From NCBI RefSeq assembly GCF_900115635.1, contig NZ_FOXE01000007.1:89560-153559 (forward strand): a stretch of 64,000 nt of DNA. Reading direction: 5' to 3'. Below, in pieces: positions 1 to 9,134 of the stretch. Source of the DNA: Oscillibacter sp. PC13 (GTDB taxonomy: Bacteria > Bacillota > Clostridia > Oscillospirales > Oscillospiraceae). How positions within the stretch are numbered: the stretch's first letter is position 1; every line of letters starts with the position of its first letter. Under the pieces are notes generated by a model. The model searched no databases. It saw nothing but the letters and a program-made list of their open reading frames with translations, and was not told the DNA's origin. Made by a program: the position numbers and the translations under genes.

Positions 1-53
1 TTTCATACAGCCGGGATAAAATAAAGGCAATATAGAGCAAAGGAGCCTTATCC

Positions 54-848
54 ATGCTGTTTGATCATCGTCCCAGAAATCATTACCGCGTGTCGCCGAT
101 CCGAGAGGTTATCTGCCAGCTGCGGTTTCCCACCATTCTCACCATCAACAACGTGGAGCCCGCTGACTTTCAGGAGGCCATCCGGTCGGAGTTTCCCCAG
201 TATGTCCGGCGGCAGGACGCCCCACCCCCAAAAATCTCCGGCCTGGGCAGCCCCAGCCCGAAGGTTGAACAGGCGCGGCCTGTCACAAACTACAACTTCC
301 TCTCGGAGGATAATCAGTGGAAGCTGAATCTGACCCAGAACTTTATCGCCCTCTCCACGCTCCGTTATTCGGGATGGGAGGAGTTTGCCCGTCAACTGGA
401 CAAGCCGCTGGCCGCCTTTATCCAGATCTACAAGCCCGCCTTTTTCCAGCGTGTGGGACTGCGGTATGTGAATATCTTCTCCAGAGAGCGGCTGGGACTG
501 GAGGGGACACTCTGGGCTGATTTGTTCCCCCCTGCCTACACCGGCCTTCTCCAGGAACCTGACATCAGGGAGGATGACGTTCTCACCGCATCCCATGACC
601 TGCAGCTGAAGCTGGACTCCAGCTGCCAGGCAAAAATTCACGCAGGCCCTGGCCGGATAAAAGCCAACACTCCCGGCGCTCCTCAGGATCCGGAGATCAA
701 GTTCATTTTCGACATGGATTTATCCATGGGCGGGAATATTCCCTGCACGCTGTCCGCCGGCGCGCTGGAAACGCTTCACGCCCATTCCACGCCGTTGTTC
801 GAGGGCGCCATTACTGATAAGCTCCGGAGCGCCATGGAACCGGAATAA
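54..848 (+). CDS. TIGR04255-family protein
   Basis: A 264-residue soluble protein with no signal peptide or membrane segment. The opening (LFDHRPRNHYRVSPIREVICQLRF) and the body rich in Phe/Tyr strands fit the TIGR04255 family, a sporadically distributed bacterial family of unknown function. The ATG at 54 follows AAAGGAG at a good distance. It stands alone: a terminator-like hairpin follows and the next gene has its own promoter-like region. No catalytic motif is visible. The family name is from memory of the N-terminal pattern; function is unknown. Confidence 0.7.
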   Translation: MLFDHRPRNHYRVSPIREVICQLRFPTILTINNVEPADFQEAIRSEFPQYVRRQDAPPPKISGLGSPSPKVEQARPVTNYNFLSEDNQWKLNLTQNFIALSTLRYSGWEEFARQLDKPLAAFIQIYKPAFFQRVGLRYVNIFSRERLGLEGTLWADLFPPAYTGLLQEPDIREDDVLTASHDLQLKLDSSCQAKIHAGPGRIKANTPGAPQDPEIKFIFDMDLSMGGNIPCTLSAGALETLHAHSTPLFEGAITDKLRSAMEPE

Positions 849-875
849 CCCCGCCCGTCTATCAAACACAAAAGA

Positions 876-916
876 CAGAGCCGCTGTCCCCCGTTGACTG
901 GCAGCTCTGTTTTTTT
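876..916 (+). terminator. Rho-independent terminator after the TIGR04255 gene
   Basis: CAGAGC (876-881) pairs with GCTCTG (904-909), followed by a run of seven T (910-916). The inner part of the stem is imperfect. Confidence 0.6.
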
Positions 917-972
917 GTTGAAACCATGAAAAACCGCTCCCATTTTTCTCCATATTTTAGAGATTTTCGATC

Positions 973-1002
973 TTGTGTAAATTCCGGTTTTTTCGGTATC
1001 CT
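973..1002 (+). promoter_or_regulatory. Possible promoter of gdhA
   Basis: TTGTGT (973-978), an 18-base spacer and TATCCT (997-1002) lie about 55 bases before the gdhA start. Match to the vegetative consensus is moderate. Confidence 0.35.
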
Positions 1003-1004
1003 AA

Positions 1005-2405
<1,401 letters not shown>

Positions 2406-2419
2406 TTTTTTTAAATGCG

Positions 2420-2464
2420 AGGCCGCCGAAAAAGCCAACTGGCTTTTTCGGCGGCCTTCCTGTT
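2420..2464. terminator. Bidirectional terminator between gdhA and the anti-sigma gene
   Basis: Perfect 16-bp stem: GGCCGCCGAAAAAGCC (2421-2436), loop AACT, complement at 2441-2456. It sits between two convergent genes and can serve both. Confidence 0.85.
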
Positions 2465-2465
2465 T

Positions 2466-3974
2466 CTATTTCAGTGTGAACTCCAGGCCAAAGCCCGTCA
2501 GTCCGGCCACATCTGCCGGATCAATCATCTGCTCAAACCGCTCACGGACCTGAATCCCTGCCTTAGGCCACCACTCCCAGAAAATTCCCGGTGAAACCTC
2601 CGTTCCATCGGCCAGATGAAGCGTAACTGTCTGCCGGGCTCCCTTCACTTTTTCAACCGGCACCTGAGCCTCCTCACTCCCAATCAGGTCCAGATTCATC
2701 GCCAGCGGTGAGACCTCCAACTTTCCCACCTCCACAGTACTGCCATCTTCTTTTTTCAGTTCCACTGTCCAACTCCGGGTGGCATCCTGATAGTCCAGCA
2801 CCCAGCTTTGTGTCAGGCTGTCCGCCAGAAGCACTTCATAAGAGGGGTCGGCCGCCGCTTCGCCATACGTGACGGAAACGGTTTTTGTGATTCCATCCAG
2901 ATACACCAGGGCATTCTGCTCACTTTTTATCAGTACGGCGATGACACCGTCCTCCCAGCGGCAACCAATTCTGCCCCCGGCTTCTTCCAGCGCTGTTTCC
3001 CATCCCTCGGTGAACAGATCATGACTACCGTCTCCGATACAAATCTGCTTTTCAGCCGAGCCGGTCGTTATGATGGTCTCCGGAGCACTGATATAGGCAC
3101 GAAACGCCCCTGTTTCGTCCGGCACAAAGGTGCATTGGATCGCCCTGCCGGCAGACACCTGCACATAATCGTCTTTCTCCGGCAACGTTCTCTCCCGGCC
3201 AAACTCTTCCAGCGTCACGGCGGCAGTTTGTCCGGAGATGCTGTTTCTGGCTCCCGCCGCTACCAGATAGGTGATGGAATGCTCTGTGCGCTCCAGCTCT
3301 TCCCAATGGCCGGATGCAAATTGAACCCCGCTCAGCTCATCCGTATTTCGGAACTCAAAATATTTTTCCCGGAAGTCCATCTCATCCGTCAGCTGGAAGG
3401 TATTCGGAAAGTCCACCCGGATCAACGCATACAGGTTTCGGCTGTCTCCAATGGTCTGGAGAACCGTCATCCTCGCTCCGGTTGCCTGTGTCACCAGATT
3501 CAGCGCCTGTCCCATAGGCTTCAGCGCCTCCTGCTGCTCTTCAGGCACCTGCAGGCGCGCCGCCACCCGCGTGTCCATCTCATAACTGCCCGGCTCTGCC
3601 GGTGCTTCCTTCTCCGGCCACAGTTCCTCTGGAGCAGTTTCTTTCGGAGCCGCTTTTTCCGGCAGCTGCAGCTTCGGGGCAAGCGTTTCCTCCGTTTTGA
3701 TCTGCGGCTGTGCCGTCTTTAGTCCGAACGCCGCTGCAATGGTTCCCTGGGTGGCATAGTTGGCCACTGCCAGCGCACTGGCAGACAGTGCGCAAATTAC
3801 GGCCGCAATGCAAAGTCCGCGAAGCGCCGTCTTTCGTCCCGCAGCGGATTTGGATGGGACGGTTTTTTCAATTTTCATAAGTGTAAGGCGCTTTACAGCA
3901 TTTGGATTAAACGTTGGCAGATCCGGCACCAAAGCATCCAGCTCTTCCTCTGTTGGAAACATCCGATCCATCAT
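2466..3974 (-). CDS. Membrane-anchored anti-sigma factor, DUF4179-like
   Basis: A 502-residue protein whose ATG overlaps the stop of the upstream ECF sigma gene by four bases (ATGA), the classic arrangement for an anti-sigma factor. The N-terminal 50 residues are cytoplasmic and charged, one membrane helix follows at about 52-72 (LCIAAVICALSASALAVANY), then a Glu/Pro-rich linker (about 90-130) and a large extracellular beta-rich region. This matches the DUF4179 class of Firmicute anti-sigma proteins. Inferred role: sequester the adjacent sigma factor until an envelope signal releases it. The signal is not visible. Confidence 0.7.
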   Translation of the reverse strand: MMDRMFPTEEELDALVPDLPTFNPNAVKRLTLMKIEKTVPSKSAAGRKTALRGLCIAAVICALSASALAVANYATQGTIAAAFGLKTAQPQIKTEETLAPKLQLPEKAAPKETAPEELWPEKEAPAEPGSYEMDTRVAARLQVPEEQQEALKPMGQALNLVTQATGARMTVLQTIGDSRNLYALIRVDFPNTFQLTDEMDFREKYFEFRNTDELSGVQFASGHWEELERTEHSITYLVAAGARNSISGQTAAVTLEEFGRERTLPEKDDYVQVSAGRAIQCTFVPDETGAFRAYISAPETIITTGSAEKQICIGDGSHDLFTEGWETALEEAGGRIGCRWEDGVIAVLIKSEQNALVYLDGITKTVSVTYGEAAADPSYEVLLADSLTQSWVLDYQDATRSWTVELKKEDGSTVEVGKLEVSPLAMNLDLIGSEEAQVPVEKVKGARQTVTLHLADGTEVSPGIFWEWWPKAGIQVRERFEQMIDPADVAGLTGFGLEFTLK

Positions 3975-4513
3975 TGTGCCATCCCCCTTTCCATCAAATA
4001 CCGCCGTAGTTTTTCACGCCCCCGCCGCAGACGGCTGCGCAGCGTAGCCGGATTCTCCCCTGTCACCGCAGCAATTTCGTCGGTGGTTTGTCCCAAATAG
4101 TAGAAGCGAAAAAATAGCTTTCGCTCCTCCTCTGGCAAACTGTCCACAGCCCGCCGCAGCTCCTCTGCAGTCTCCAGGTTCTCCGCCAGCTTCTCCGGAC
4201 CAGAACAGGGGTCTTCTATTTCCTCCGTCTCCGGCAGCGGATCTGTCAAGTGCAATCCCCGCAGGCGCTGGCGGGCTGTATTCCGCGCGATTGCCGCCAG
4301 ATATGGCCGCAAGTCGTCCCCCCTTATCCGCTCCCGGCTGTTCCAAAGGGCTACAAACACATCAGAAAGTGCCTCCTCTATATCCTCCTGCGTCATCATC
4401 CGGTTCAGATATGCAGCGATAATCTTTGCCACGTAGGCACTGTAGCGGTCAATGATTTGCTCCAGAGCAGCTGGATCTCCCAGATGGAGCTGTATTACTA
4501 CTTGGTCCTGCAA
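3971..4513 (-). CDS. ECF-type RNA polymerase sigma factor
   Basis: A 180-residue sigma-70 family protein with only regions 2 and 4. Region 2 spans about residues 12-80 (IIDRYSAYVAKIIAAYL ... DVFVALWNSRERI). Region 4 spans about 115-170, with the helix-turn-helix LGQTTDEIAAVTGENPATLRSRLRRGREKLRRYL. Translation begins at TTG 4513, seven or so bases after GGGAGGGAG. It is translationally coupled to its putative anti-sigma factor. It probably reads a small envelope-stress regulon and its own promoter; no clear ECF promoter is visible upstream. Confidence 0.88.
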   Translation of the reverse strand: MQDQVVIQLHLGDPAALEQIIDRYSAYVAKIIAAYLNRMMTQEDIEEALSDVFVALWNSRERIRGDDLRPYLAAIARNTARQRLRGLHLTDPLPETEEIEDPCSGPEKLAENLETAEELRRAVDSLPEEERKLFFRFYYLGQTTDEIAAVTGENPATLRSRLRRGREKLRRYLMERGMAQ

Positions 4514-4618
4514 AGAACTCCCTCCCTGCCGCCGCAGCTCAGGCTGTGCGGTTTTCTACCTATCAATATCCATCGGCCCGGAGAAATGTTGCAGTTTCCT
4601 GCATCTTTTTCTCATATT

Positions 4619-4654
4619 GCAAAAAGGCGGAGCCAAATGGCCCCGCCTTTTTCT
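4619..4654 (-). terminator. Terminator of cysK
   Basis: AAAAAGGCGG-A-GCC / GGC-C-CCGCCTTTTT (about 4621-4652) immediately follows the cysK stop on the minus strand and ends in a T run. Confidence 0.8.
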
Positions 4655-4655
4655 G

Positions 4656-5588
4656 TCACGCTTCTTCAAACATAGGGGTAGAGAGATAGCGCTCACCACT
4701 GTCGGGCAAAAACGCCACGATGATCTTGCCACGATTCTCCGGGCGACGGGCCAGTTCCGCCGCTGCCCAAACGGCCGCGCCGGAGGTAATCCCCACCAGA
4801 ATGCCCTCTCGCCGGGCCAACTCTCGACCGGTAGCATAGGCGTCCTCCTCCGCCACGGGCAGAATCTCATCCAAAATTTTCCGATCCAGATTTTCCGGAA
4901 CAAAATTCGCACCGATTCCCTGAAGGCCGTGGGAGCCAGCGTGCCCCTGGGTCAGCAGCGGCGAGGAGGCAGGTTCCACTGCCACAATCTGAACAGCAGG
5001 GTTTTTCTTCTTCAAATACCGGCCTGTTCCGGTAATCGTGCCGCCTGTTCCCACACCTGCTACAAAAATATCCACTTTTTTGTCCGTATCTGTCCAAATC
5101 TCCGGCCCGGTGGTGAGGAAATGCGCCTCCGGGTTGGCGGGGTTTTCAAACTGTCCGGCGATCATGCTTCCCGGAATGCTCCGGTGCAGCTCCTCCGCCT
5201 TAGCTACCGAGCCTGCCATTCCTTCCTTTCCCGGCGTCAGCACGATTTCCGCCCCGTAGGCAGCAATCAGTTTTCTTCGCTCCACGCTCATAGTCTCCGG
5301 CATAGTCAGCAGTACCCGATACCCTTTGGCGGCAGCCACGGCAGCCAAGCCAATACCCGTATTTCCAGAGGTGGGCTCAATGATGGTTGCGCCGGGAGCC
5401 AGACGGCCCTCGGCCTCCGCACGGGCAATCATACGAACCGCCACCCGGTCTTTCGCGCTGCCCGCGGGGTTCATACATTCTAATTTTGCAAAGATCGTGG
5501 CAGACAAGCCGTGGGCTGTTTCGTAATTTGTCAGTTCCAGAAGCGGCGTATGGCCAATGAGATCGGCAACGCTGCGGGCAATGTTCAT
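4656..5588 (-). CDS. cysK: Cysteine synthase (O-acetylserine sulfhydrylase)
   Basis: PLP enzyme making cysteine from O-acetylserine and sulfide in the cytoplasm. The start is at ATG 5588, nine bases after GGAGG; this gives 310 residues (MNIARSVADLIGHTPLLEL), the usual CysK length, and removes a spurious upstream extension. Visible: PLP-lysine motif NPAGSAKDRVA (about 37-47), the substrate loop PTSGNTGIG (about 69-77), the glycine-rich phosphate cradle GVGTGGTITGTGRYL (about 175-189), and the serine of GITSGAA near 265. It has its own promoter and terminator, so it is not part of the neighbouring sigma modules. Confidence 0.96.
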   Translation of the reverse strand: MNIARSVADLIGHTPLLELTNYETAHGLSATIFAKLECMNPAGSAKDRVAVRMIARAEAEGRLAPGATIIEPTSGNTGIGLAAVAAAKGYRVLLTMPETMSVERRKLIAAYGAEIVLTPGKEGMAGSVAKAEELHRSIPGSMIAGQFENPANPEAHFLTTGPEIWTDTDKKVDIFVAGVGTGGTITGTGRYLKKKNPAVQIVAVEPASSPLLTQGHAGSHGLQGIGANFVPENLDRKILDEILPVAEEDAYATGRELARREGILVGITSGAAVWAAAELARRPENRGKIIVAFLPDSGERYLSTPMFEEA

Positions 5589-5615
5589 AAAAGGGTACCT
5601 CCAAGCTTTTTTCCC

Positions 5616-5644
5616 ATCATACACCCTTTTGTCCTCTGCCGCAA
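5616..5644 (-). promoter_or_regulatory. Vegetative promoter of cysK
   Basis: On the minus strand TTGCGG (5639-5644), a 17-base spacer and TATGAT (5616-5621) precede the cysK start by about 27 bases. Confidence 0.6.
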
Positions 5645-5648
5645 TGAA

Positions 5649-5675
5649 AAAGAGACCGGCTATGCCGGTCTCTTC
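5649..5675 (-). terminator. Terminator after the rsiV-like gene
   Basis: AAGAGACCGGC / GCCGGTCTCTT stem with a four-base loop directly after the stop at 5678, followed on the minus strand by TTTTTC. Confidence 0.85.
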
Positions 5676-5677
5676 CT

Positions 5678-6526
5678 TCATGCTTTTGCAATTTCGAATT
5701 CCACAATGCCTGCTGCGCCAGCGGCAATAGAGTATTCCGGGAACACCACAACAGGATTTCCATCCTCATTGATATAGAAGGAGGTTGTCTCATCCACAGT
5801 GGTAAAGCCGCCCTCTTCCGGCGCAAAGAAGTAGGTGAAGCCCTCACTGTCCACACTGGCGTCGATCTGTTCCTGGATGGCAGTGTTGCAGATATTCACC
5901 CAATCGCTGCCCAGAAGATCCTCCAACGTGATGTTCCGGTTCTCTGCCAGGTCCAGGTTGTAGCAGTACTGCTCCTCCATGGCACTCACCCAACCCTCTG
6001 CCAATGTCACGACAAAAGAAACCTGCGTGTCCGTCTGGCTTTTGACCTCGTAATCTACAAAGACATCCATCTCGCGGTCACCCCACTCCTCCTCGGTGCC
6101 GCCGGTTGCAAAGAATGCCTCCCGATACGCCTCCCAATCCTGCCGAGCCTTCTCCAAATGGGAATCCACTTTCTCCTGAATGGCTTCGTTCACCTTATCG
6201 GCCAGGTTTCCACCAGCCTCTACTTCCGGAACGGACACCTGATAGTTGATACCGTCCTCTGCCGCTTCGTAGTTCCGCACCGTCAGAATCCGGAACAGGC
6301 CGCCCAGTACCGGCACATCGGCAGCGGCCGCCGCCACAGTGGGGCTTAAATTCAGGGCTCCAACCGCCACCGCGAGGCAGGCAGCAACAGCCGTGAATCC
6401 TCTCCGCCATCTCCGGCGTGCCCAGGCAGCCCGCCCTTGACGGATGCCCGCCTGAACCCGGCCGTCCAGCTCCTCCGGGAGCGGTGTTTCCTCATATTCC
6501 TTTTTTGCATCTTTCAATTCGTTCAT
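5678..6526 (-). CDS. rsiV: RsiV-like anti-sigma factor (DUF3298/DUF4163 type)
   Basis: A 282-residue protein: a cytoplasmic N-terminus (about 1-42) ending in a basic patch, one membrane helix at about 43-62, and an extracellular domain with the layout of the PdaC/RsiV fold (paired helical DUF4163-like segment NEAIQEKVDSHLEKARQDWEA, then a DUF3298-like C-terminus with ITLEDLLG and FSPEEGG-like turns). In Bacillus, RsiV binds lysozyme and is then cleaved, freeing SigV. The four-base overlap with the upstream sigma gene supports that pairing. Lysozyme sensing here is inferred from homology only. Confidence 0.72.
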   Translation of the reverse strand: MNELKDAKKEYEETPLPEELDGRVQAGIRQGRAAWARRRWRRGFTAVAACLAVAVGALNLSPTVAAAAADVPVLGGLFRILTVRNYEAAEDGINYQVSVPEVEAGGNLADKVNEAIQEKVDSHLEKARQDWEAYREAFFATGGTEEEWGDREMDVFVDYEVKSQTDTQVSFVVTLAEGWVSAMEEQYCYNLDLAENRNITLEDLLGSDWVNICNTAIQEQIDASVDSEGFTYFFAPEEGGFTTVDETTSFYINEDGNPVVVFPEYSIAAGAAGIVEFEIAKA

Positions 6527-7011
6527 GCCAAATCTCCTTTCAATTCGATTCGCAGCTTTTTTAAGCCGCTATACAGCCTTGTCTTCACAGTACTCAGATT
6601 GCAGCCCGTGACCATACTGATCTCTTTGAGAGACAGTTCCTCATAAAAGCGCAGCTTGATAATGGTCTGTATCTCAGGCGGCAGGGCATTCACCCGCTCT
6701 GCCAGCGTTCCGTCGGACGGCAGCGGATCCTCATAGCTGCCGGCATCCAACGCTTCCGGCGGTATTAAGGTCACCAGCTTCCGCCTCCGCAGCACATCAG
6801 TACATATATTTATTAAAATGCGGTAAAACCAAGCGCGCATGGCGTCCGGCTCCTGCAGGCTGTCTTGTTTTTCCAGTGCCCTGCAGACAGCGGACTGCAC
6901 CGCGTCCAGGGCTTCTTCCCTGTTCTTCAGATAGCTGTAGGCCAGACGGTAAAAACGCGTCTGATTTTCCACAAGGAATGTCACGAGCTGTCGCTCCTTC
7001 AACTGTGCCAC
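6523..7011 (-). CDS. sigV: ECF sigma factor, SigV-like
   Basis: A 162-residue sigma factor with region 2 at about 10-75 (FYRLAYSYLKNREEALDAVQSAVCRALEK, then AWFYRILINICTDVLRRRK) and region 4 at about 105-155 (LRFYEELSLKEISMVTGCNLSTVKTRLYSGLKKLR). It begins with GTG 7011 after AAAGGA. It is followed with a four-base overlap by the RsiV-like gene. An ECF-type promoter lies just upstream, so the operon is probably autoregulated. Expected role: activate peptidoglycan-modifying genes in response to lysozyme or wall damage. The SigV subtype rests on the partner. Confidence 0.82.
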   Translation of the reverse strand: MAQLKERQLVTFLVENQTRFYRLAYSYLKNREEALDAVQSAVCRALEKQDSLQEPDAMRAWFYRILINICTDVLRRRKLVTLIPPEALDAGSYEDPLPSDGTLAERVNALPPEIQTIIKLRFYEELSLKEISMVTGCNLSTVKTRLYSGLKKLRIELKGDLA

Positions 7012-7045
7012 AATGAAGCGTCCTTTCTGTGTGTTCTGTATGATA

Positions 7046-7072
7046 GACGCAGGGGGAACTTAAAAAGTTTGA
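7046..7072 (-). promoter_or_regulatory. Candidate ECF-type promoter for the sigV-rsiV pair
   Basis: On the minus strand TCAAAC (7067-7072), a spacer of exactly 17 bases (7050-7066) and CGTC (7046-7049) reproduce the AAC / CGTC signature of ECF promoters, about 35 bases before the sigma gene start. Confidence 0.55.
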
Positions 7073-7092
7073 ATTTTTAAAAATTTTATCGC

Positions 7093-7122
7093 AAAAAGAA
7101 ACCGGCAAAGCCGGTTTCTCTT
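7093..7122 (-). terminator. Terminator of the TetR/ABC export operon
   Basis: AGAAACCGGC (7097-7106), loop of three, GCCGGTTTCT (7110-7119); followed on the minus strand by TTTTT. It lies just after the permease stop. Confidence 0.85.
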
Positions 7123-7134
7123 TTGTCTGATGAT

Positions 7135-8394
7135 TCAATCATACCGCAGAGCATCGATGGGATTCAGCTTTGCCGCCTTATTGGCGGGCAGATACCCGAA
7201 GAGGATGCCAATTCCAACGCTGACGCCAAAGCTAATGCCGATAGCACCCAGAGTTGGGGTGGCACTGAAGGTAATGCCGCTGGCCCCCAAGCTCTGCACC
7301 AGCATTCCGCCGAACAGCGTGCCGATTCCCATGGCCATCAGGCACCCAAACAGAATTCCGATGATACCGCCGATGGCAGAGGTGGTTCCCGCCTCAATGA
7401 TGAACTGCCGCCGGATGTCCCTCCGTTTGGCTCCCAGGGATTTGCGGATGCCAATCTCCCGCGTCCGCTCCGTGACGGACACCAGCATAATATTCATGAT
7501 ACCGATGCCACCCACCAGCAGGGAAATTGCCGCGATGGCCACCAGCACTGCCATGGCGATACCCATCATGGCATTGATCTGATTCACCTGATCCAGCATG
7601 GACTGGACGTAGTACCAGTCAAAAAAGTATTCTCCGTTTTCATCGTGGTAGAACGTCTGAAGAAAGTCCAGCAGCAGGGCCTGGGCCTCCGTCACCGTAT
7701 CCCTGGAAGTGGCGGTCATCTGGTAGAGCTGGACAACACTGCTGCCGGAGAGCCGCATGGCGTTGGGATAGGGGATAAACACCTGGTCGTCGCCGCTGCC
7801 CTCCCGCAGTTCCTCCGAGTTCTGGGCCAGCACACCCACCACCGTGTAGGGGACTCCGCCAATTGAGAGACTCTTTCCCACGGCGTCACCCCCCAGGATT
7901 ACCTGCTCCACATAGGCTCCTACCACACAGACATCGCTGCGGGTCAGGATGTCTACGTATTGCAGGTATCGTCCCTTTTCCAGCCTGGCTCCATCCAGGG
8001 TGGTGCCAGTCCGGGGGCGGTACATATCCTCGCTGACGCCGTAAATGCCAGTCTTCTTGTGCTCCTCGTTGCCGTACCGGACCCCCTGGCCACCGGAAAC
8101 CCAGGGAGTAATGCCCTCGAATACATCCGGATGGCTGTCAGTAAAGGCATACATTTCCTCCGGCGTGACATTGCTGGTGGTGCCATCGCCCTGGCCCCAG
8201 GTATAGGCGTAAATCTGGGTGACGCCCACTTTCTCAACCTGCTGCTCAACCATGCCTGTGAGGCCGTTGCCCAGGGAGATAATAACAATCACTGCTCCAA
8301 CGCCGATGATGATGCCCAGCATGGTGAGGAAGGCCCGCATTTTGCTGGTTTGCAGGGATTTGATTGCCAGCTTAAATGACTGGGATACGTTCAT
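7135..8394 (-). CDS. MacB-type ABC transporter permease
   Basis: A 419-residue FtsX/MacB-family membrane protein. It has one helix near the N-terminus (about 20-43, MRAFLTMLGIIIGVGAVIVIISLG), an extracytoplasmic MacB core domain (about 50-265), and three further helices in the last 140 residues, with the coupling motif SVTERTREIGIRKSLGA (about 307-323). It pairs with the ATPase encoded just upstream (four-base overlap) and the adaptor before that. In Firmicutes such modules export peptides, bacteriocins or antibiotics. The actual cargo is unknown. Confidence 0.9.
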   Translation of the reverse strand: MNVSQSFKLAIKSLQTSKMRAFLTMLGIIIGVGAVIVIISLGNGLTGMVEQQVEKVGVTQIYAYTWGQGDGTTSNVTPEEMYAFTDSHPDVFEGITPWVSGGQGVRYGNEEHKKTGIYGVSEDMYRPRTGTTLDGARLEKGRYLQYVDILTRSDVCVVGAYVEQVILGGDAVGKSLSIGGVPYTVVGVLAQNSEELREGSGDDQVFIPYPNAMRLSGSSVVQLYQMTATSRDTVTEAQALLLDFLQTFYHDENGEYFFDWYYVQSMLDQVNQINAMMGIAMAVLVAIAAISLLVGGIGIMNIMLVSVTERTREIGIRKSLGAKRRDIRRQFIIEAGTTSAIGGIIGILFGCLMAMGIGTLFGGMLVQSLGASGITFSATPTLGAIGISFGVSVGIGILFGYLPANKAAKLNPIDALRYD

Positions 8395-9134
8395 GCCTCT
8401 GCCTCCTCTCCGCTCTCCAGGGGTTGAACCACTGCTTCGGGCGCCCTGGCATCGCCATCATAAACAATTTTACCGTCCTGCAGGCGAATGATGCGCTTGG
8501 CCTTCACGGCAATGGAATTGTCATGGGTGATTAGAACCACTGTGTCTCCTTCTGCATTGAGCTTTTGCAAAAAGCTCAATACCTCCCGGCCCGTCCGGGA
8601 ATCCAGAGCGCCGGTTGGCTCGTCGGCCAGAATCACGGACGGTTCCCCGGCCAACGCCCTTGCAATCGATACCCGCTGCTGCTGGCCGCCGGAGAGCTGG
8701 CTGGGCAGGTTCCTCCGTTTGTCCGCCAGTCCCACCCGCTCCAGGGACTGCACGGCCCGCTTGTGCCGCTCCTCGGCGGAAATGCCCCCATATAGCAGGG
8801 GCAGCTCCACATTTTCCTGCACCGTCAGCTTTGGAATCAGGTTGTACTGCTGAAAGATAAAGCCCAGCATCTTGTTGCGGATCTCCGCCTGCTGGTCATC
8901 GTCCATGGTGGAGACGTCTGTGCCGCCCAGATGATACGTACCGGAGGTGGGCACGTCCAGGCAGCCGATGATGTTCATAGCCGTGGACTTGCCGGATCCA
9001 GAGGATCCCACAATCGCCACAAACTCCCCCTGGCTGATGGAAAAGCTGACTCCATCCAGGGCGTGTACCGCCTCCTCGCCCATCTGGTAGATCTTATAGA
9101 CATCCCTTAATTGGATGAGCTGCTCCAAGACCAT
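8391..9134 (-). CDS. MacB/LolD-type ABC transporter ATPase
   Basis: A 247-residue ABC ATPase with Walker A GSSGSGKST (about 43-51), signature LSGGQQQRVSIARA (about 148-161), Walker B VILADEPTGAL (about 168-178) and the switch histidine in VLITHDNS (about 203). The extra residues in the Q-loop region (FQQYNLIPKLTVQENVELPLLYG) are typical of the MacB/LolD/FtsE group. It overlaps the adaptor gene by one base and the permease gene by four, so all three are translationally coupled. Energises the efflux complex at the inner face of the membrane. Confidence 0.94.
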   Translation of the reverse strand: MVLEQLIQLRDVYKIYQMGEEAVHALDGVSFSISQGEFVAIVGSSGSGKSTAMNIIGCLDVPTSGTYHLGGTDVSTMDDDQQAEIRNKMLGFIFQQYNLIPKLTVQENVELPLLYGGISAEERHKRAVQSLERVGLADKRRNLPSQLSGGQQQRVSIARALAGEPSVILADEPTGALDSRTGREVLSFLQKLNAEGDTVVLITHDNSIAVKAKRIIRLQDGKIVYDGDARAPEAVVQPLESGEEAEA

